Shown here: one piece after another, positions 12,013 through 25,910 of the stretch | How positions within the stretch are numbered: the stretch's first letter is position 1 | How the letters are laid out: every line of letters begins with the position of its first letter | Assembly (NCBI GenBank): GCA_000697475.1 | Contig: JNEU01000607.1 | Coordinates: 1-56,354, forward strand | Source: Lichtheimia corymbifera B2541 | Lineage: Eukaryota > Mucoromycota > Mucoromycetes > Mucorales > Lichtheimiaceae | Reading direction: 5' to 3' | DNA length: 56,354 nucleotides | Notes under the pieces: generated by a model | What the model was told of the DNA's origin: nothing | The model's input: only the letters and a program-made list of their open reading frames with translations | Databases searched by the model: none | Position numbers and translations under genes: made by a program

Positions 12013-13224
12013 TTATTCTGCTTCTGATACCTCTTGATCCGACGTCTCTTCATCCAATTCTTCAGGGACCTCTTCGTCCGATGGCTCATCCAAATCAATA
12101 AACATCTCAGCAGGGATCTCGTCATCCGACAATCCATCCGATCCTGGTGAAGGGGATACATCAAACACAACAGCTGATGGAAGATGAGCGCGCAGATTCT
12201 CAATAGTGGACATGGGAAGATCGTTCTCATAGATGGCCAAGATGAAATGGGTAATGTTGGGGTACTGTGATGTGAGCAGATCCACTTCTGTTGTCGCCAA
12301 ATTCACATACTCAAGGTTCCTGCAGGTATCCAAGATACGACCCAGGTGGATTCCAGGAGGATGCATCCAACCCTCAGTGTAAAGATATAAATGCGTCAGA
12401 TTGCGGCCAATGTGTTCAAGAATAAAGATGAGATCCTCGTCATTGGATTCAAAATCTATATAATAAAGTCAATCATCATCATGGTGTTTCTAGGGTCATT
12501 CTTACATACATTCAATCTGAAAATGAGTCAAACTGGGGAAATGAGTGTTGATAAAATCCCGTGCATTTTCATCATGGATCGGACCACTTTTACCAATTTC
12601 GAATGCCAATGACTTGATGTGTGCAGCAAACTTGGCTAGTTCGGATGAATGGAATGTCTGAGGGCTACGAGAACGAAAGAGGCCAAAGCGCAAATCGTTG
12701 CGGTTGAGGATACGCTGTCGCCATTTCTGCGAGACATACAAGTATGGACATGGTGTATATGGCAAGAGCAGGTAATTGTCAAACACCAGGTTCACGATCT
12801 CTGATGCAAGCTCCACAGGAAGATCGCCAATGAAACCCATTCGTTTGCCAGCGGTACGGGAAGCATCATCGCGCTTATGGACAAGTTGGGTGTAATGCTG
12901 GTCCGAAGATGATACCTTGACCAATCCTTCTTCATACATCGTCAATGCTTGAAGTTGTCGACCTTGCTGCTCATAAATCTCTCCAGCTTTCAAATATCCA
13001 ATAGAACATGTCGGGTCCAAAAGTCGCATATAGCCTGCATCTCGCAATGCAAGATCGTAATGAGCACCTTGTGCCAATGCAGTTGAACGGTCATTTAGTT
13101 TTCTGATCAATCGACATGCAAGTTCCGTGATGTCAGTGGTTGTTGTAGAAATGGTCGTGTCTGGTTGTTGAATGCGAGTTGGGATTTGTGTGAAGGGTGG
13201 AATACTATCGTCGATAGGATTCAT
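12013..13224 (-). CDS. TPR/F-box protein, short form with acidic tail
   Basis: Exons 13224-12510 and 12455-12013 (intron 12456-12509, GTATGT...TAG, phase 1) encode 385 residues. I chose the ATG at 13224 (MNPIDDS) over one 25 codons upstream because it aligns best with the paralogues and follows a hydrophobic unrelated stretch. TPR-like helices cover about 31-125, the F-box about 129-173 (FIGDLPVELA ... YLYVSQKWRQRI). After the intron there are only about two leucine-rich repeats, then an acidic, Ser-rich tail (DEIPAEMF ... DEEVPEELDEE). It lacks the long LRR array of its relatives, so it either binds substrate differently or is a truncated derivative. No internal stops or frameshifts were seen. 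It likely acts as an SCF adaptor. Confidence 0.88.
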
Positions 13225-16200
13225 AATTGTGTGGGATGGAGATGAAAGGAAAATGTAATGGTACAAGCTGGCGACATGCCTTCCATATATTTCACACACC
13301 GCTGGCTTGAAATCAACACTGCAAATGAACTACTTGAAATAGCCCATCCATCATTGAGATAAGCTGCTCGCTTCCTACATTGTATTAGCAGGAGAAGTGA
13401 AAACGCTTATTCCAGCGATGATATCATCCCAAGTCCACTTTCAACCATGGGCAAGAAGATAAAAGTAAGAATGTTAAATAGGGTGGTTTAACATAATCGT
13501 GTAATTATGTCTGGTGGGCAAACATGCATGCCAACAGTCTTATAGGTTCGCTCACATCCATAAAACAACGAACATTGCACCATTTATCATCCTCCTTCAT
13601 CGTTTATCCACAACGCCTCTTTAACGCTACATATACAGTATCTACCTGGTGTGGTTTCATTTGGCTAATGGTAAAAGATAGTATATTTGAGCCATAGCTC
13701 AGCCTTGCTTTGCACTCCACCCACCATGTCAACCCTTGAGCATGGATGATGATTTGGTTAGCATGGTGTTTATCCTAACATGGAGTTCACTGCATATCCA
13801 TCCGGTAGCAAGATGCTGATGTTTAAGGTTACGTATGCGCCAGGGTGGGTGTTAGTTCTATTCATCCACCGAAGAGCACTCACAAACAACATCACAATAT
13901 CCCCAACGACAGGGTAACAGGTTTCTTTATGCATATGGTCTCTTTTAAGGGGCAGATGCAATAGAGCCAGACATCGTATTTCCAGCATGGAGAATCCTAG
14001 TTGTATGGTACTCCATTCCAGTCAAATAACCAATGTCAATATATTCACCAATGATGGATTTGAGGTAAGCAGATATCATGATCACCGGAATATGCAAGCT
14101 TTCAACCACTATACAACTCATGGCATCACGTCACCGGATTTTTCTCCAGGCAGGGTGGCACTACAGAAAGTATCATTTCTCCAAAGCTCCATTATCCAAT
14201 TGTATAGAGAATACCACCACCATCCTCATCATCATCAACATAATAGTCGAAAAAATGGTAGACAAATCGTTTTATCCATATGCCAACTAGGGATAAAAGC
14301 ACATACATAAATATTTAGACAGGCAAGGTATTTATACGCATATCATCTTAACGATACATAAGGAACCTCTTCTTTTCACAGCCCACAAAACTACCCTAAT
14401 ACAGCTAGCGAAAGAAGGATGTCTATATTCCGCCAGTACTGTATCCCAACGCGCTCTTACCATATCCATTATCCCTTCATCCTACGTGTATAGAGGACCA
14501 GGTTACTTGAGAGAAAACGCCATCCCATCCGAAACAACATACCGTCAATGTCGATCATCGGTAAAACTTTGCCCATTGTGGAAAGACTCCTGTGAAAACG
14601 TGTGACACAGTTGGATACTGCGTGGTTAAGAAACGTAAGGATTACTTTGGTTTCCATGCCACGTATTAAAAGCCCATGTGAACCTCCCCCTGTAGAGCGC
14701 AATTTACGCTATCAAAAAATGATGGATACCTGCACACTTGATGACTCAAAGTATCAGTGGAAGCAGTCGACCATGTGGTCCACGAGATTGATAAGACTAC
14801 GTACCACTATGATACCATCAATACTGTTGTAGACACAAACCTGCTTTGCCAATTATCATGCTCACGACCACCAATGTCCTCTCCAATAAAGATACCTTGC
14901 CTAATGTATATACTATCGCCTGTGTGAATATTCCAGAAAACAGTGTCATGCAACTATCACATACCGTTCTTTCGATTAGGTATCAACTAGGGATAATAGC
15001 TTGTAAGGAGAAATGATGATCGCTGTATGTGTAACAATGGGCCACCAAATAAATATGCAGGCAGCCACTTTTATCATGGCAATGCATTGCTCATTGTTGA
15101 AACGACCGGGTAAAAGAGATGTCCTTCCAATGGTAGCGTTTCACTGAAGCCTTTAAAATCATCATTGTGGGATCCAACCATGGATCAATAAGTAGGGTAT
15201 AGGATGATGAACCCCTTTTTCGTATTGGGCTGTCCATACATCATAAGATTATATTTTGTCTTTCGTCATAGAATCATATTGCAGTAAATGGCATCATTAG
15301 TATCATCCAAGTTGATGGGACCCAATATCCGTGTTATAAAAGGATGATGATTGTGATTCCAGGTGTCTGCTTTTTTTCCTTGGTGTAACAAACAACTACC
15401 AAAATAGCCAACCGTCGTAACATCGCTTTCCATACACATATTTTAACGGTGTAGTCTACTGGTTGCCATTCGAACTTGAAAGGATCTACATTGGGCTGGT
15501 AACTTTTTATATCATTCCATCATATATGTGCTCGCGGAGAGATCACGTGTGTCATGTACTGGAAACATCATCTGCAACCATACTGCATCTTTTTGAATCG
15601 ATTCATTTTTATACACTAGCCAGCATATCGAGCATGGAAAAAACGCATACACAGCTGCCTAGAATCATCATCCTCGCAGATCATGTATGGGATGATTATT
15701 CTTAGGATAGGCTTTATTATGGCACAATGGTTCTCGAATAAATCCGGGTTTACGATACTCAAAAAGGGTCTACCACTACGTTGGAATGGTTACAGCTGGT
15801 GTCGGGATTTGGATACGGTCATTGTTGATGGAATGAGGGGTGGATGAACTTGGATACAAGAGCTATGCCGTATTGTAAGGGTATGAGGTGGAATGAGACT
15901 AGGAATGGCTCTGTGCATTTATCCATCACGTGTAACCTTCGGCTTTCTGTGACACCAAGGTGTTCTCCCATTCGGTAAAGCATTCTGTATTATGCATTAG
16001 ATGTAATGGATCTGGGGCTATCCAACAACTCTTCATATATACCTGTCGATTGGATGACATTAACCTTATACCACAAAGGTAATCATCTCAGTGAGTAAAA
16101 TCATGCATGTTTGATATGCAGACGTAAAGGCGGCCTTTGTTATGGATCAGCTTTTGGAAGCTACGGTATATAATGACTCATGTGCGTTTTTTCCTCATTT

Positions 16201-16529
16201 TAAGCGACCACCAAGGGTGGATCACTCGGAAAGGCAACATCGCGTCATAGGGATGCGGTAACATGTATGTTTATTTTTCCTTTCGCGACATATGATCTTT
16301 GAAGATAAAGAAATGGAAGCTTCATTTATTGAACCAGCAAGCGTTTTTTATCATGAATGAAATCGGGGTCACGGCTAATTGACAATGGCAATAGGTGGTG
16401 AGCAAGAAAAGAATATATGATAATGGGATAATCTCACAGAATCTTTGTGTTACCTTCTTCCATATCCGCCCACTGCAGCAATTTCATGCCTATTCATACT
16501 TTCTCCCCCACTCAACACACCCACACTGC
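13225..16529. other. 3.3-kb stretch with no supported gene
   Basis: Short frames on both strands (for example 13987-14310, 14469-14702 minus, 15463-15705) lack domains and splice continuation. CAACTAGGGATAA-AGC occurs twice (14283-14300, 14986-15001), and GGATGATGA words are common, hinting at old decayed repeats. Confidence 0.45.
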
Positions 16530-18572
16530 ATGACCTCACCAATGCCAAGCCAAGATCGTCCACTAGCCCCAATCCCACCACCGATTGACTCTCTCCATCA
16601 ACGAATTGCACATGCCACAACTGAGATCCGAGATTGCAAGCAGCGATTAGTCAACCTTTTATGCGATCGAGCTACAGCATCAGCAGCCTGCGCAGACTTT
16701 GAAACGGCTTTACGCGACACTGACGAAATGCGGGTACTGATGCCTTCATCGCCTTTGGTGTACTTATGTCAAGGAGATATCTACAGACAACAAGGTCGAC
16801 AATCAGCAGCCATTAAAGTATACTGCATTGGGCTCGCATTATCTGCTACATCATCAGATCGCGATCCTCGTATTTTCGAGCGGCTACAAGACAACATCAA
16901 GGCAGCAGCCTATGATTGCAACAAAACGATTGACTTTGTTACCCAATTGCCAGAGGATATCGTCACTTGTTTTATTATACCGATGATAATGGGAGATGAC
17001 CGATTGCATCAACAAGAGAAATGCCCGTACTTGTATGTATCACGTTCCTGGAGAGAACGCATTGTTGGAGTTCATGGTGGCCTCAAGTTTAGTGTGGGAT
17101 GTCAGAACAAGGAAATCGGTGAACTCAAAGCCTTTGCACTTTACGTTGGATCATTGGAGATTGAGCATTATCACAGCGAGACGGATAGCAGCAATGTCTT
17201 CGATCATTTGGACTTTTGTTCTTTGACGCGACTTGATATCAAGGGTAAGCAAGGTATATGATGTTGGTGGACATGGGCATAACTTACACTATAAATAATA
17301 GATTACCATGTAAAGGGTCGTGATCAGCGTTTCCACGTATTGGATTCAGATGGCTTCAGAAAGCTCACCTATTTGAGGATTCAGCATCTACATGGAGCGG
17401 TGGTTCGAATGGCAGATATTTTATCAGGGTGCCCACTGCTTGAGGAGCTTGTTATGCGATACGCATCCAGCATTGATTTCACCTGTATACTGCAACAATT
17501 ACGTCGATCACTCAAAGTACTACGGATACATGTTGCTGGTAAAGAGATTGATCAGCCCAAGGTACTATCGCTATTACATCAGCTGCCACGTCTTCAATAT
17601 CTCGACATTGTCCCTTGGAAAGGATCCACTGCAATGACAGACTTGCAACAACATTGCCCATCCTTGAAATGCCTCCAATATGCTTCCAAATGCTATTACA
17701 ATCCCTGGCGTGATTTGCCAATGGAAGATTCTACACGACCCGGTTTACAGTGTCTCCAGATCCATGATCCAGAAGGCCAATACTACGACACAGAGCAGCT
17801 TAACAACATGTTGAAGAACAATCACGAGACCCTTCGCGTATTGGACTTATGTCTTGGCAATCCGAGCACCGAAATGAACTTGTCATTTCCTGCTTTGCGT
17901 CGTATTGTCATCCAATCTCAGTACGCACTCGACTCTTGTTATGGATGGTGGATCCTCGATCATGCACCCAACCTTGATGAGCTGAAGGTGGATATGCTCA
18001 ATGTTCACAAGTTTCCTTCTTTGATACCAATGCTGCTACGCATCAAGAACCTTCGATCGATCCAGTTCCATGTTGGTGATCCATTTTCTTCAGGCTACAA
18101 CCATGACATGCTATACCGGTTCTTTGAACAACAAGCTCATCATCTACGGTCACTAGATATCTATGTGAATCCCGCTATGCTTGAAAATGCCCGCTGGGTG
18201 TCTTCGATCCACTCAATGTCCCAGTTACGATACTTGGAGATGAATCTTCACGATGAGATTGGTGTATGTTTTGAGCCATTTATGAAAGGTCTATCGAAGG
18301 GATGTCGTTTATTGCAGCAGCTGCATCTTCATTGTGCGCTTGGTGTTACGGATAAAGAAATCATCCATCTTCTACAACTGGAAATGCTACAAGCAATCAC
18401 AACGCCTATTGCCGATATGTCACGTATGGCGATCTTGAGCCTGGCATCATTGGAAAATCTCAAGGTTCTCAACATTATCCATGGAGCTGAGGGCGATATG
18501 GATGCCGTGAAGATATTGGCAACTACCCGAAGCGACATTAAAGTCAGCATGTGTCGTCCTTACATCGAGTAA
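16530..18572 (+). CDS. TPR/F-box/LRR protein
   Basis: Exons 16530-17244 and 17302-18572 encode 661 residues with a phase-1 intron (GTAAGC...ATAG), the same position and phase as in the paralogues. The ATG at 16530 (MTSPMPSQDR) is preferred over the in-frame one 45 codons upstream. TPR-like helices lie at about 20-130 (DFETALRDTDEMRVL, YLCQGDIYRQQGR). The F-box is at about 134-180 (IDFVTQLPEDIV ... YLYVSRSWRERI). About fifteen irregular LRRs follow (for example LPRLQYLDIV, CPSLKCLQYA, LRSLDIYV). It is the most divergent full-length member here and has no disruption, so it is probably a functional SCF substrate adaptor. Confidence 0.92.
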
Positions 18573-20092
18573 TGGCCACCTGTATGTCCCTTTGCTGATC
18601 CATCATCACATATATCATTAGCTAGCCCTCCCTAGGCACAGTATTGTCCATATTGCTTTTCCCATTCCACATTGTGCTAGTTTTACATTCATTACAATAA
18701 ATACAACATCCGAATACATGGCCATGAACAAAAAGTAGAAGCACTAAGAGTCAAAACGCAAATGAGAACGGTTTCAAAGGTGTGTAAACGGAACAAATGG
18801 CAATTGGATATGACTTTATGCCTTGATCAATAAGTACAGAAGTAAAAAACATTAGCTATGGTGGAGAGTGCGATTCCCTTGCATGCATAAGACAAGCATC
18901 ATGCAGATCGAGCATGGTTAAAGATGATGATTGCTGCAAATACAACACGTGGCCGCAAATAGTAGATGTTTGCAAGGTAATAAAATATAAGCTTTGTTTT
19001 TACCAATCATTCGTGAATGATGTACAATACCAGCAGTACATTGACAACACCTACCCCACCTGCTTGCATGGATCAGCTTACGGTTACACGGCTTCGAATT
19101 GGGCCGATCATCCCGCACCATCATATTTTCTTCCGTGAGCAGCCTGCTAGTCAACATACTACGATGAGTCTGTAAATAATGATACATTTTGTCTCGTATC
19201 ATCACGACGGCTAATGCTGACATTTAAGCGATCCAGATGAAACCCACATACTTTCTGATCTCGCTTGATGGATGGTGTGTAATATAAAATGGGCCCATTG
19301 CGCACATGATGATCCCCTGGCACAATTCACTAATGAGAGCCACCTATACGTGAAGTACCTACGCGAATATGTTATGTACTTCAGTATCTGCTACATATGA
19401 ATTCTACAAGGATAAAGTGAATGAGGTGAATATTAACTCACCATCACCTCAATAGATGCTTAAGGAAAGCGCTTGCCAAAATGTGCATCACATCCATGTT
19501 GATGCTTGTTTATACTAATAGTAAAAGCATTGCTTGATTTTAGATGGCGTATGTGATGATGATGATGGTGGTGGAAAAGACTAGAGAAAAGAGGCCAACG
19601 CGTATGTATCACCAACTTGTATGTTGTGTAACCGCACATGATGATGCTTTTCTGAAACGCTGTAATAACAAACGCGCCATGGAATCAGCATCGTAATCTC
19701 AGATTGCATTAGATGCATAAAAAACTAGAACATATATATCGGGCACACTGATATAGGTATCATCCATTATGTGTGGGTGGTAGAATAATACCAGGAAGCT
19801 GATAAGACATGTCACACCAATGTCCTAAAAAAGGAGTCATGTGGCGCTAGTGTGACATATACCTCAGTATGATGATTCTTTGATGATGAGCAATATAAAT
19901 GATATATACGTCTGTGGATAATGGTCTCATTTCAAACATGGTGTTTTTTTATTCGATAGCAGATGTAGCAAGATAAAAGGGAGGATGATGATGCATGCAA
20001 TCATGTGTGTGTGGCGGGTGTTTCCCAAAAGTCCGATGTTGAGGTTTTACAAGGGGGCGCTGCTTGGTGTTGCCTAGTTCTGCACTCCAACC
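18573..20092. other. Intergenic, no supported gene
   Basis: The stretch just after the gene has an AATAAA at 18697-18702 suitable as a polyadenylation signal. The remaining 1.4 kb shows only short frames (18914-19138; minus 18918-19223) without recognisable features. Confidence 0.5.
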
Positions 20093-22126
20093 ATGTCTCT
20101 CCCGATTTGGAACCATTTATGCCAACAACCACCCATTCTCCTAGCAACCTTCACTGAAAAGCATGTAAAAATAGTTCACGATTCCACCACCCAACTACAT
20201 CAATCTCCGGATTCCATCTTGTCTACATTGAATCGGCGTGCCATTGCATTGACCGACCTCGCTAACTTTGAATCTGCTGTTCACGATGCCAAGCTTATGC
20301 AGCAACTGTCGCCATCTACAGCACTTGGTTACATACGTGAAGCCACCATATACAATGAACAAGGAAAACAGCGTGACGTTATCGATATTTGCAACATGGG
20401 ACTCAGTATGGTTGATACCAACGATCCTGGTTACAGCACGTTACAACAAGCCAAGGCCACTGCTGAGCAACAGGACAAAATACGCATCGACTTTGTCAGC
20501 CAGCTTCCTGCTGATCTTGTCATGGCAACACTCGTTCCCATGTTAATGGGTTATTATATCAGCTCGACAAACCCATGCCCCTACTTGGATGTGTCTACTA
20601 TTTGGCGTGATCGCATTATCCAGTCGCCCTATGGGTTACGTTTTAGGATTGAGTTCGAGGAGGAGCAAGAGTATAGTTTAAAAGTCGTTCGATTTGCACA
20701 GTATATCAAGATGTTGGATATCAACACGTATTCCAAAGGAGCATGGCTGTGTGATCTACTGCAGGATAATAACTTTTGCTCGTTACGAGAGATGTATATT
20801 CGTAGTAAGTTATAGTTTTGATGTAGCCATCCGATTGACTGATTGAGCATCGTTTATAAAAGATATCCGAACCAGTCCCATTGCTCCCTTTGTGTCGGCA
20901 TTAAAGTCAATCAGCAGTACCTTGGCGAAGCTCACTCTCGAGATCCACCCGGGTTATGGATTTTCTGTTGCCGATGTTGTCTTTGCCTGTCCCAATCTTG
21001 AGTCTCTCATAGTGCGTAATCCCCAAGATGCTGATTTCAGTTCGCTCCCGATGACAATATCCACCAAGATGAAGAACCTATCCATCATCAAATCAGCACA
21101 AAATGTCAGCATTGACCAGGTCGTGACGATTTCAAAGCTATTTCCATCACTCAAGAAACTCACACTCTCTCCATGTATTGATCTACAACCAGCACTGGTG
21201 GTGTCTGATTATTTTCCATCGATGAAAAATCTGGATTGTTTTATATTTGACGGCGTTGAGATGACCTTTTCGGATGATGGAGGATACGACGATGAGGAGC
21301 AGCAGCAGCAAATGATCACCAATATTTCTCTCCGGTGCGTCCCATGTCCCTCGTACAAAAACACGATCTCAGCCGCATATTGAAAAAGCACCGAGGCACA
21401 CTTGTGGAACTCTCGATGGCGATGGAATCTGACTACAATAAGCCTGAAGATCTTTGGGGTATGCAGTATCCTCGCCTTAGAAGGCTTATTCTCGACACTT
21501 CGGGATGGTGGATACCAAGAAATGCACCGCTACTTGAGGAATTGTCGCTCCCTATCGATGACAGCAATCCAGCCGACAAAGTCTTTGAGACAATCCCACC
21601 CAAATTGAAAAAGCTGGAGATGTTTCTCTATAGGACTTCCGCTGGCGATCACCCTGCCGTTGCGCGTTCTTTTCATTGCTTGGCTCAACAAACGCAGTTA
21701 ACGCATCTCGACATCTTTTTCGGAAGCCGGAAGCGCAATTACGATTCTATCATTGACGCCATTTGCCAGTTGCATCAGCTTCAACATTTGAACATCAACT
21801 TTGACCTTGATTGGAAACCAAAGGACCAGGAAGGATGCTTTGTAAAGATTGCCAAGCAATGTTCAAACTTGAAGTACCTTGTGATCCAATCGTGTACCGC
21901 CCCGTCTGCCCATACATTGCATGCTTTAAATCAACTTGAACATCTGGAGCAATTGTCCTTTTCAATGGCAGGAGCGGATAAACAAGAAGGTTTCTGGAAG
22001 GCCGTTGGATCGTTGACAAGGTCACTGTGGATTAAGTTGTTTCATAAATCCCCGGTTCATGATTTGGAAATCAAGGCCTTGACACAATGTAGACCAGATA
22101 TGCGGATCACGGTCTGCAAGTATTAG
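20093..22126 (+). pseudogene. TPR/F-box/LRR gene with a frameshift in the LRRs
   Basis: Exon 1 (20093-20804) and exon 2 (from 20863) join with the family's phase-1 intron. TPR helices cover about 20-125 and the F-box about 132-178 (IDFVSQLPADLV ... YLDVSTIWRDRI). The LRR frame runs to about 21330, where it leaves frame: upstream reads ITNISLR and downstream (from 21335) reads RPMSLVQKHDLSRILKKHRG, and the paralogues have both parts continuous with similar spacing. A 36-nt GTGCGT...TCAG intron could also restore frame but is too short and would delete conserved residues. The frame downstream is open to TAG 22124-22126. This is a one-base lesion or a sequencing error. Otherwise the gene is closest to the paralogues at 9419 and 35000. 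Confidence 0.85.
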
Positions 22127-24889
22127 ATAACACCTTTGATACTAGCCATCCATCTCACGAGAGGATTCAATAAACCGATTCTAATACCATTTTTTATTCC
22201 ATCTCTGCTCTGTGCATGATTAATGTGTGCACCTTTGTATTTGACAGCTATCCTTTTTATTCCTTACTCGCCATGGGCCCATCGAACTGGTTGTCAGCGA
22301 ACATTTTTGTTTCCTGCTTACGCGTGATCACTACGGCAACTGCTCATGTTTGCTTTCCTTATGCATAGTTCAGCTTTGGTTTTTTGTCACGGCACTACTC
22401 AGCGTGCGCATTTCAAAGTGAACTTCCACTGAAGCCGATTGCGAACAATGGTCATGCTCGCAATGTGCGTGTAGATCGTTGTCACGGGCTACCTTTATTT
22501 TGCTATGCATATTACACGGCTCTATATGAATATTGGTTATCTTTTCGCCAATGGATAATGTTGCATGATGATATATCGTGATCTATTAGACAATGCACTA
22601 GTGTACATTCTACATCTTTTGGAATCATGTTATAAAGGAATAAAGGACCTTCATTTTATTGATTGTGCAGGAAGCATATTTTTTCTTTTTTTCAATAAAG
22701 TAAAACTAATCCAAATGCCCATCTTGCTATACCAAACATGTCTTATACATGTGTACCCGGTGCTTCTTATCCCATCCACCACATCCTAATCCTTATCCAA
22801 ACGCAACCTGTATGGTGATTACCCCTGGATGTGTTGCTGGCACCTTCATACTGAGTAGCCTCAATAAGTATTTATTCATGAGGCAATGTGCCGTAATAAA
22901 CCCTTTCCTAACAATCCTTATCCCATCGGAATACAAAGAGAGACAAGCACAATGATAAGGGCCGAGTTGGTGTGGATGATAAGTGTCCCTTCTTGGAAAA
23001 TGTGAATGAGGTTAAAGGGGCACTGGCATGTGTAACGCTCTTGATGATGGTCCTTTGATATAGATATGAGCTTGTTCCCTTGAGAATAGCCATGGACGTG
23101 TTCACTGACGAAAAAGGATGGCTTTGTTAGGCTCATCATCATCCAAGACCATCATCCTTACCCAGTAAACGTACCGATTAAAATAAATACATAGCTTGAA
23201 ACTAGCTTCTTCTCATTCATACGGTGGCTCGCAGTATCGCCAGCAGTTCAGCACCCTTAGTGTCAGCGATCGCGTTGTCGACCAGGTCAATGATGCATTC
23301 CGGAAAACTTTTTGTTTACAATGGAGATTCTAGATGGAGAGGCGAGATCAGTAAACTGAGTGCCTGTGTATAGTTGTTATATTTCCCTAACGTGTCTATG
23401 CACAATATAGAACGAGTGGAGGTAACAGGAGTGTCGGTGGTTGATTTGAGTGCGAGGAAGGGTTAACTTTTACTGCACGGCGGTGGTTGGCCAATGAAAA
23501 CGCACCCAAATAGGTGCACGTGATTTCATCCCTTTTAGTTTTATCCATCGTCCTATGAACCATCATTAAAGATCAATTGTTTTTCATTGTCATTAACAAT
23601 ATCGATTATGGAACCTTGTACATATAACGTGTGGCTGTTGTCAAGGAAGGTGATGATGGGCTGTTAAGCAAGATGATGATATCCTCAGTCTATCAGTGAG
23701 CAACCAAACGCTTATAGGGTTCATCCTCCATTCGTATGTAGATCTCATGAGGGAGCACATTTTTGGTTCTTGCTACAGCCCTAGAGTGCTAACGGCAAAG
23801 GGGATAACCACAGCAGTGGAAATGGAACAGATAAGATAGTACAATGGATGACACATCATTTTCAGCATGCAATAAATCACGTCTTATTGGTCATCAAGAA
23901 CGATAAGGCATCCATTAATCTGCGGGAGTGAACAAAGCAACACCAGTGGAAAGATAAGCTGATAGGAAAGGGGATGTGGATGGGTGTCCAAGGGTGCGTG
24001 GGAAAAATATGGATCAGAGCTTACGCTACAACTCAGGTCACTGATTGGATGATGATTCGGTGTAGGATGGGAATGAGGGTGAAGACATGTTGCATGAAAA
24101 GGTGCTTGATGTTGATAGATACATCGTGCTTGATTGTTGTGTTTGTGGATTGATAGGGATAGAGTATAGGTGTTGTCTACGCATATACATCTATGGATAT
24201 GGTTGCATCATGTCAATCATGAACCACTACCGATAACCAGTTATTTCCTTGTCAGTTGTAAGTTGCCGATTTTTATTGCCATGCACCAAAATATTATATC
24301 TCTAATGCTAGCTAGCCTAGAACACGTAACCTCCACTAGTGGTCTAACCGCAAGTTCACTTACCAATGTCCATCCTGCCTTCATCCAACATATGTAGATC
24401 TCCAGATGCCATCAAACAATATCCTAACATGATCCTCCTTGATCGAGGATTCCCATAAGGTCCATCATCCAAACCTACCGCTTCTGTATCAAAAATACCA
24501 CTCATGCATGCACACGTACACCTTCAGCTTACATCTTGCCATGAATAACACCATTCCCGAACATCCTGTAATCGAGAAATACCACGGACACCAAGAGGTG
24601 AAATCAGCTTGAGGCAGATGTAGTCTAGATTTCAAGGTATTTGTAATGACCACGGCGATGAATATTAGGCGTACAATCCAATCCAATGATGTACGCACAG
24701 GTTGACGCTTGGAGAAGCACCCCTGTTGTAAATGATGATGGTGATGATTAGCAACTTGAACGAAACAACCCCCTCATGAACACCTGCTCCCATTGTCTCC
24801 CATAATAATGCACATACCAATACCTATAGCAATTGAAAAGCGTATTCGCTCAAGGTCGGCAGATTGTGTCGTTGGTTGATAACGCCTTC
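22127..24889. other. 2.8-kb stretch with no supported gene
   Basis: Only short frames without recognisable features (for example 22384-22581, 22749-22955, minus 22908-23142, 24170-24397). AT-rich polyadenylation-like words occur just after 22126. Confidence 0.45.
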
Positions 24890-25290
24890 GAATCCATAGC
24901 CATGGTGGGCACCTTTGGATCAGCCACGATTCCGAGATTCAACTGATCTTGCACAAGCTTATTGGTGACGATCGTTTTACAGGGCGTGCGATATTGTCAA
25001 ACATGCGTGTTGTTTAGGGTGGTGCAAAAGAAGAAGTTGAAACAAGAACAAGGAATGCGATGAGCCACAAGAAGTTGTTGTTGTAGAGATGAGGCGTAAC
25101 CAGGAGACGAATGGTGACTGACAGAGAAGCTGATTGCAGATGCTGAAGACGCAATGTAGACAAGGCATAGAAGTAATAGCTTTATAGATAGGCGTGAAGT
25201 ATAGAAAATTGTTGTAATAAAGAGAAGGAAGTCATTGTTGACCGGGAACAAGCGTGGGCAAGAAATTTTATGCTGGTGCGGGAATTAAAC
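24890..25290 (+). pseudogene. Stranded F-box-gene upstream region
   Basis: It resembles 9000-9418: GACGATCGTTTT-CAG at 24968-24983 matches 9087-9102, and AAATTTTATGCTGG at 25263-25276 matches the core motif near 9370. Downstream, however, no TPR/F-box sequence follows; the frame from 25254 has no family similarity. A promoter copy whose gene was lost or never duplicated is the simplest reading. Confidence 0.4.
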
Positions 25291-25910
25291 ATGACACACT
25301 AGATGAAGATGAAGATCCTACTAAACGTGGCCGCTATTCTACGCCACCATGTCACCATCTGACTGGATATCGACCATCTTGTTGGATAGTTGTCTTTATT
25401 CTAATTCTTGATTTCAAAGGAGGAGACAACAACTTCATCTTTGTCGTTGACTTGTATTTGTCTTTTACCCAGCTGATGTGCATGCCGTGATGCACTATAC
25501 CAAATTTGGCAACCATTCATGTCATGTCTGCCCCCTACTAGCATGCACTTGGATTAAAAAGCTAATCAAGCATGCTGCACGATGAGCAGCATTGTTGCCG
25601 ATTGAATACAGAAGCTTTGTAAATACACTCAGGCCAAAGCTGTATGATCCCTTTTAAAAATAGGGCAAATTTATTATTCTTGAGCTTATATGCTCATATG
25701 TATATTATTAAAAGTATTATAAAACTCTAAACATCTGGCAAGGTATTGATGACCGCCACTATTTAACTAGTGCTCCTACCACCGGAGAACGAGAACTGCA
25801 AGTAGACCATCCTTTCCGCAACCTTGTCTTTAAAATGCAGCATCCACAATCAGATGACACAGGATTAGTATGCATGTTGACAAAGGGTGCCACTCATCAT
25901 TCATACTTAC

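Noticed and set aside
14220..14245. CATCATCATC simple tract as a regulatory site
   Set aside because: Such short tracts are scattered over the whole window and have no consistent position relative to genes.
21325..21362. Mini-intron explaining the frame change in the 20093 gene
   Set aside because: At about 36 nt it is shorter than every other intron here (50-71 nt) and would remove residues aligned in the paralogues.
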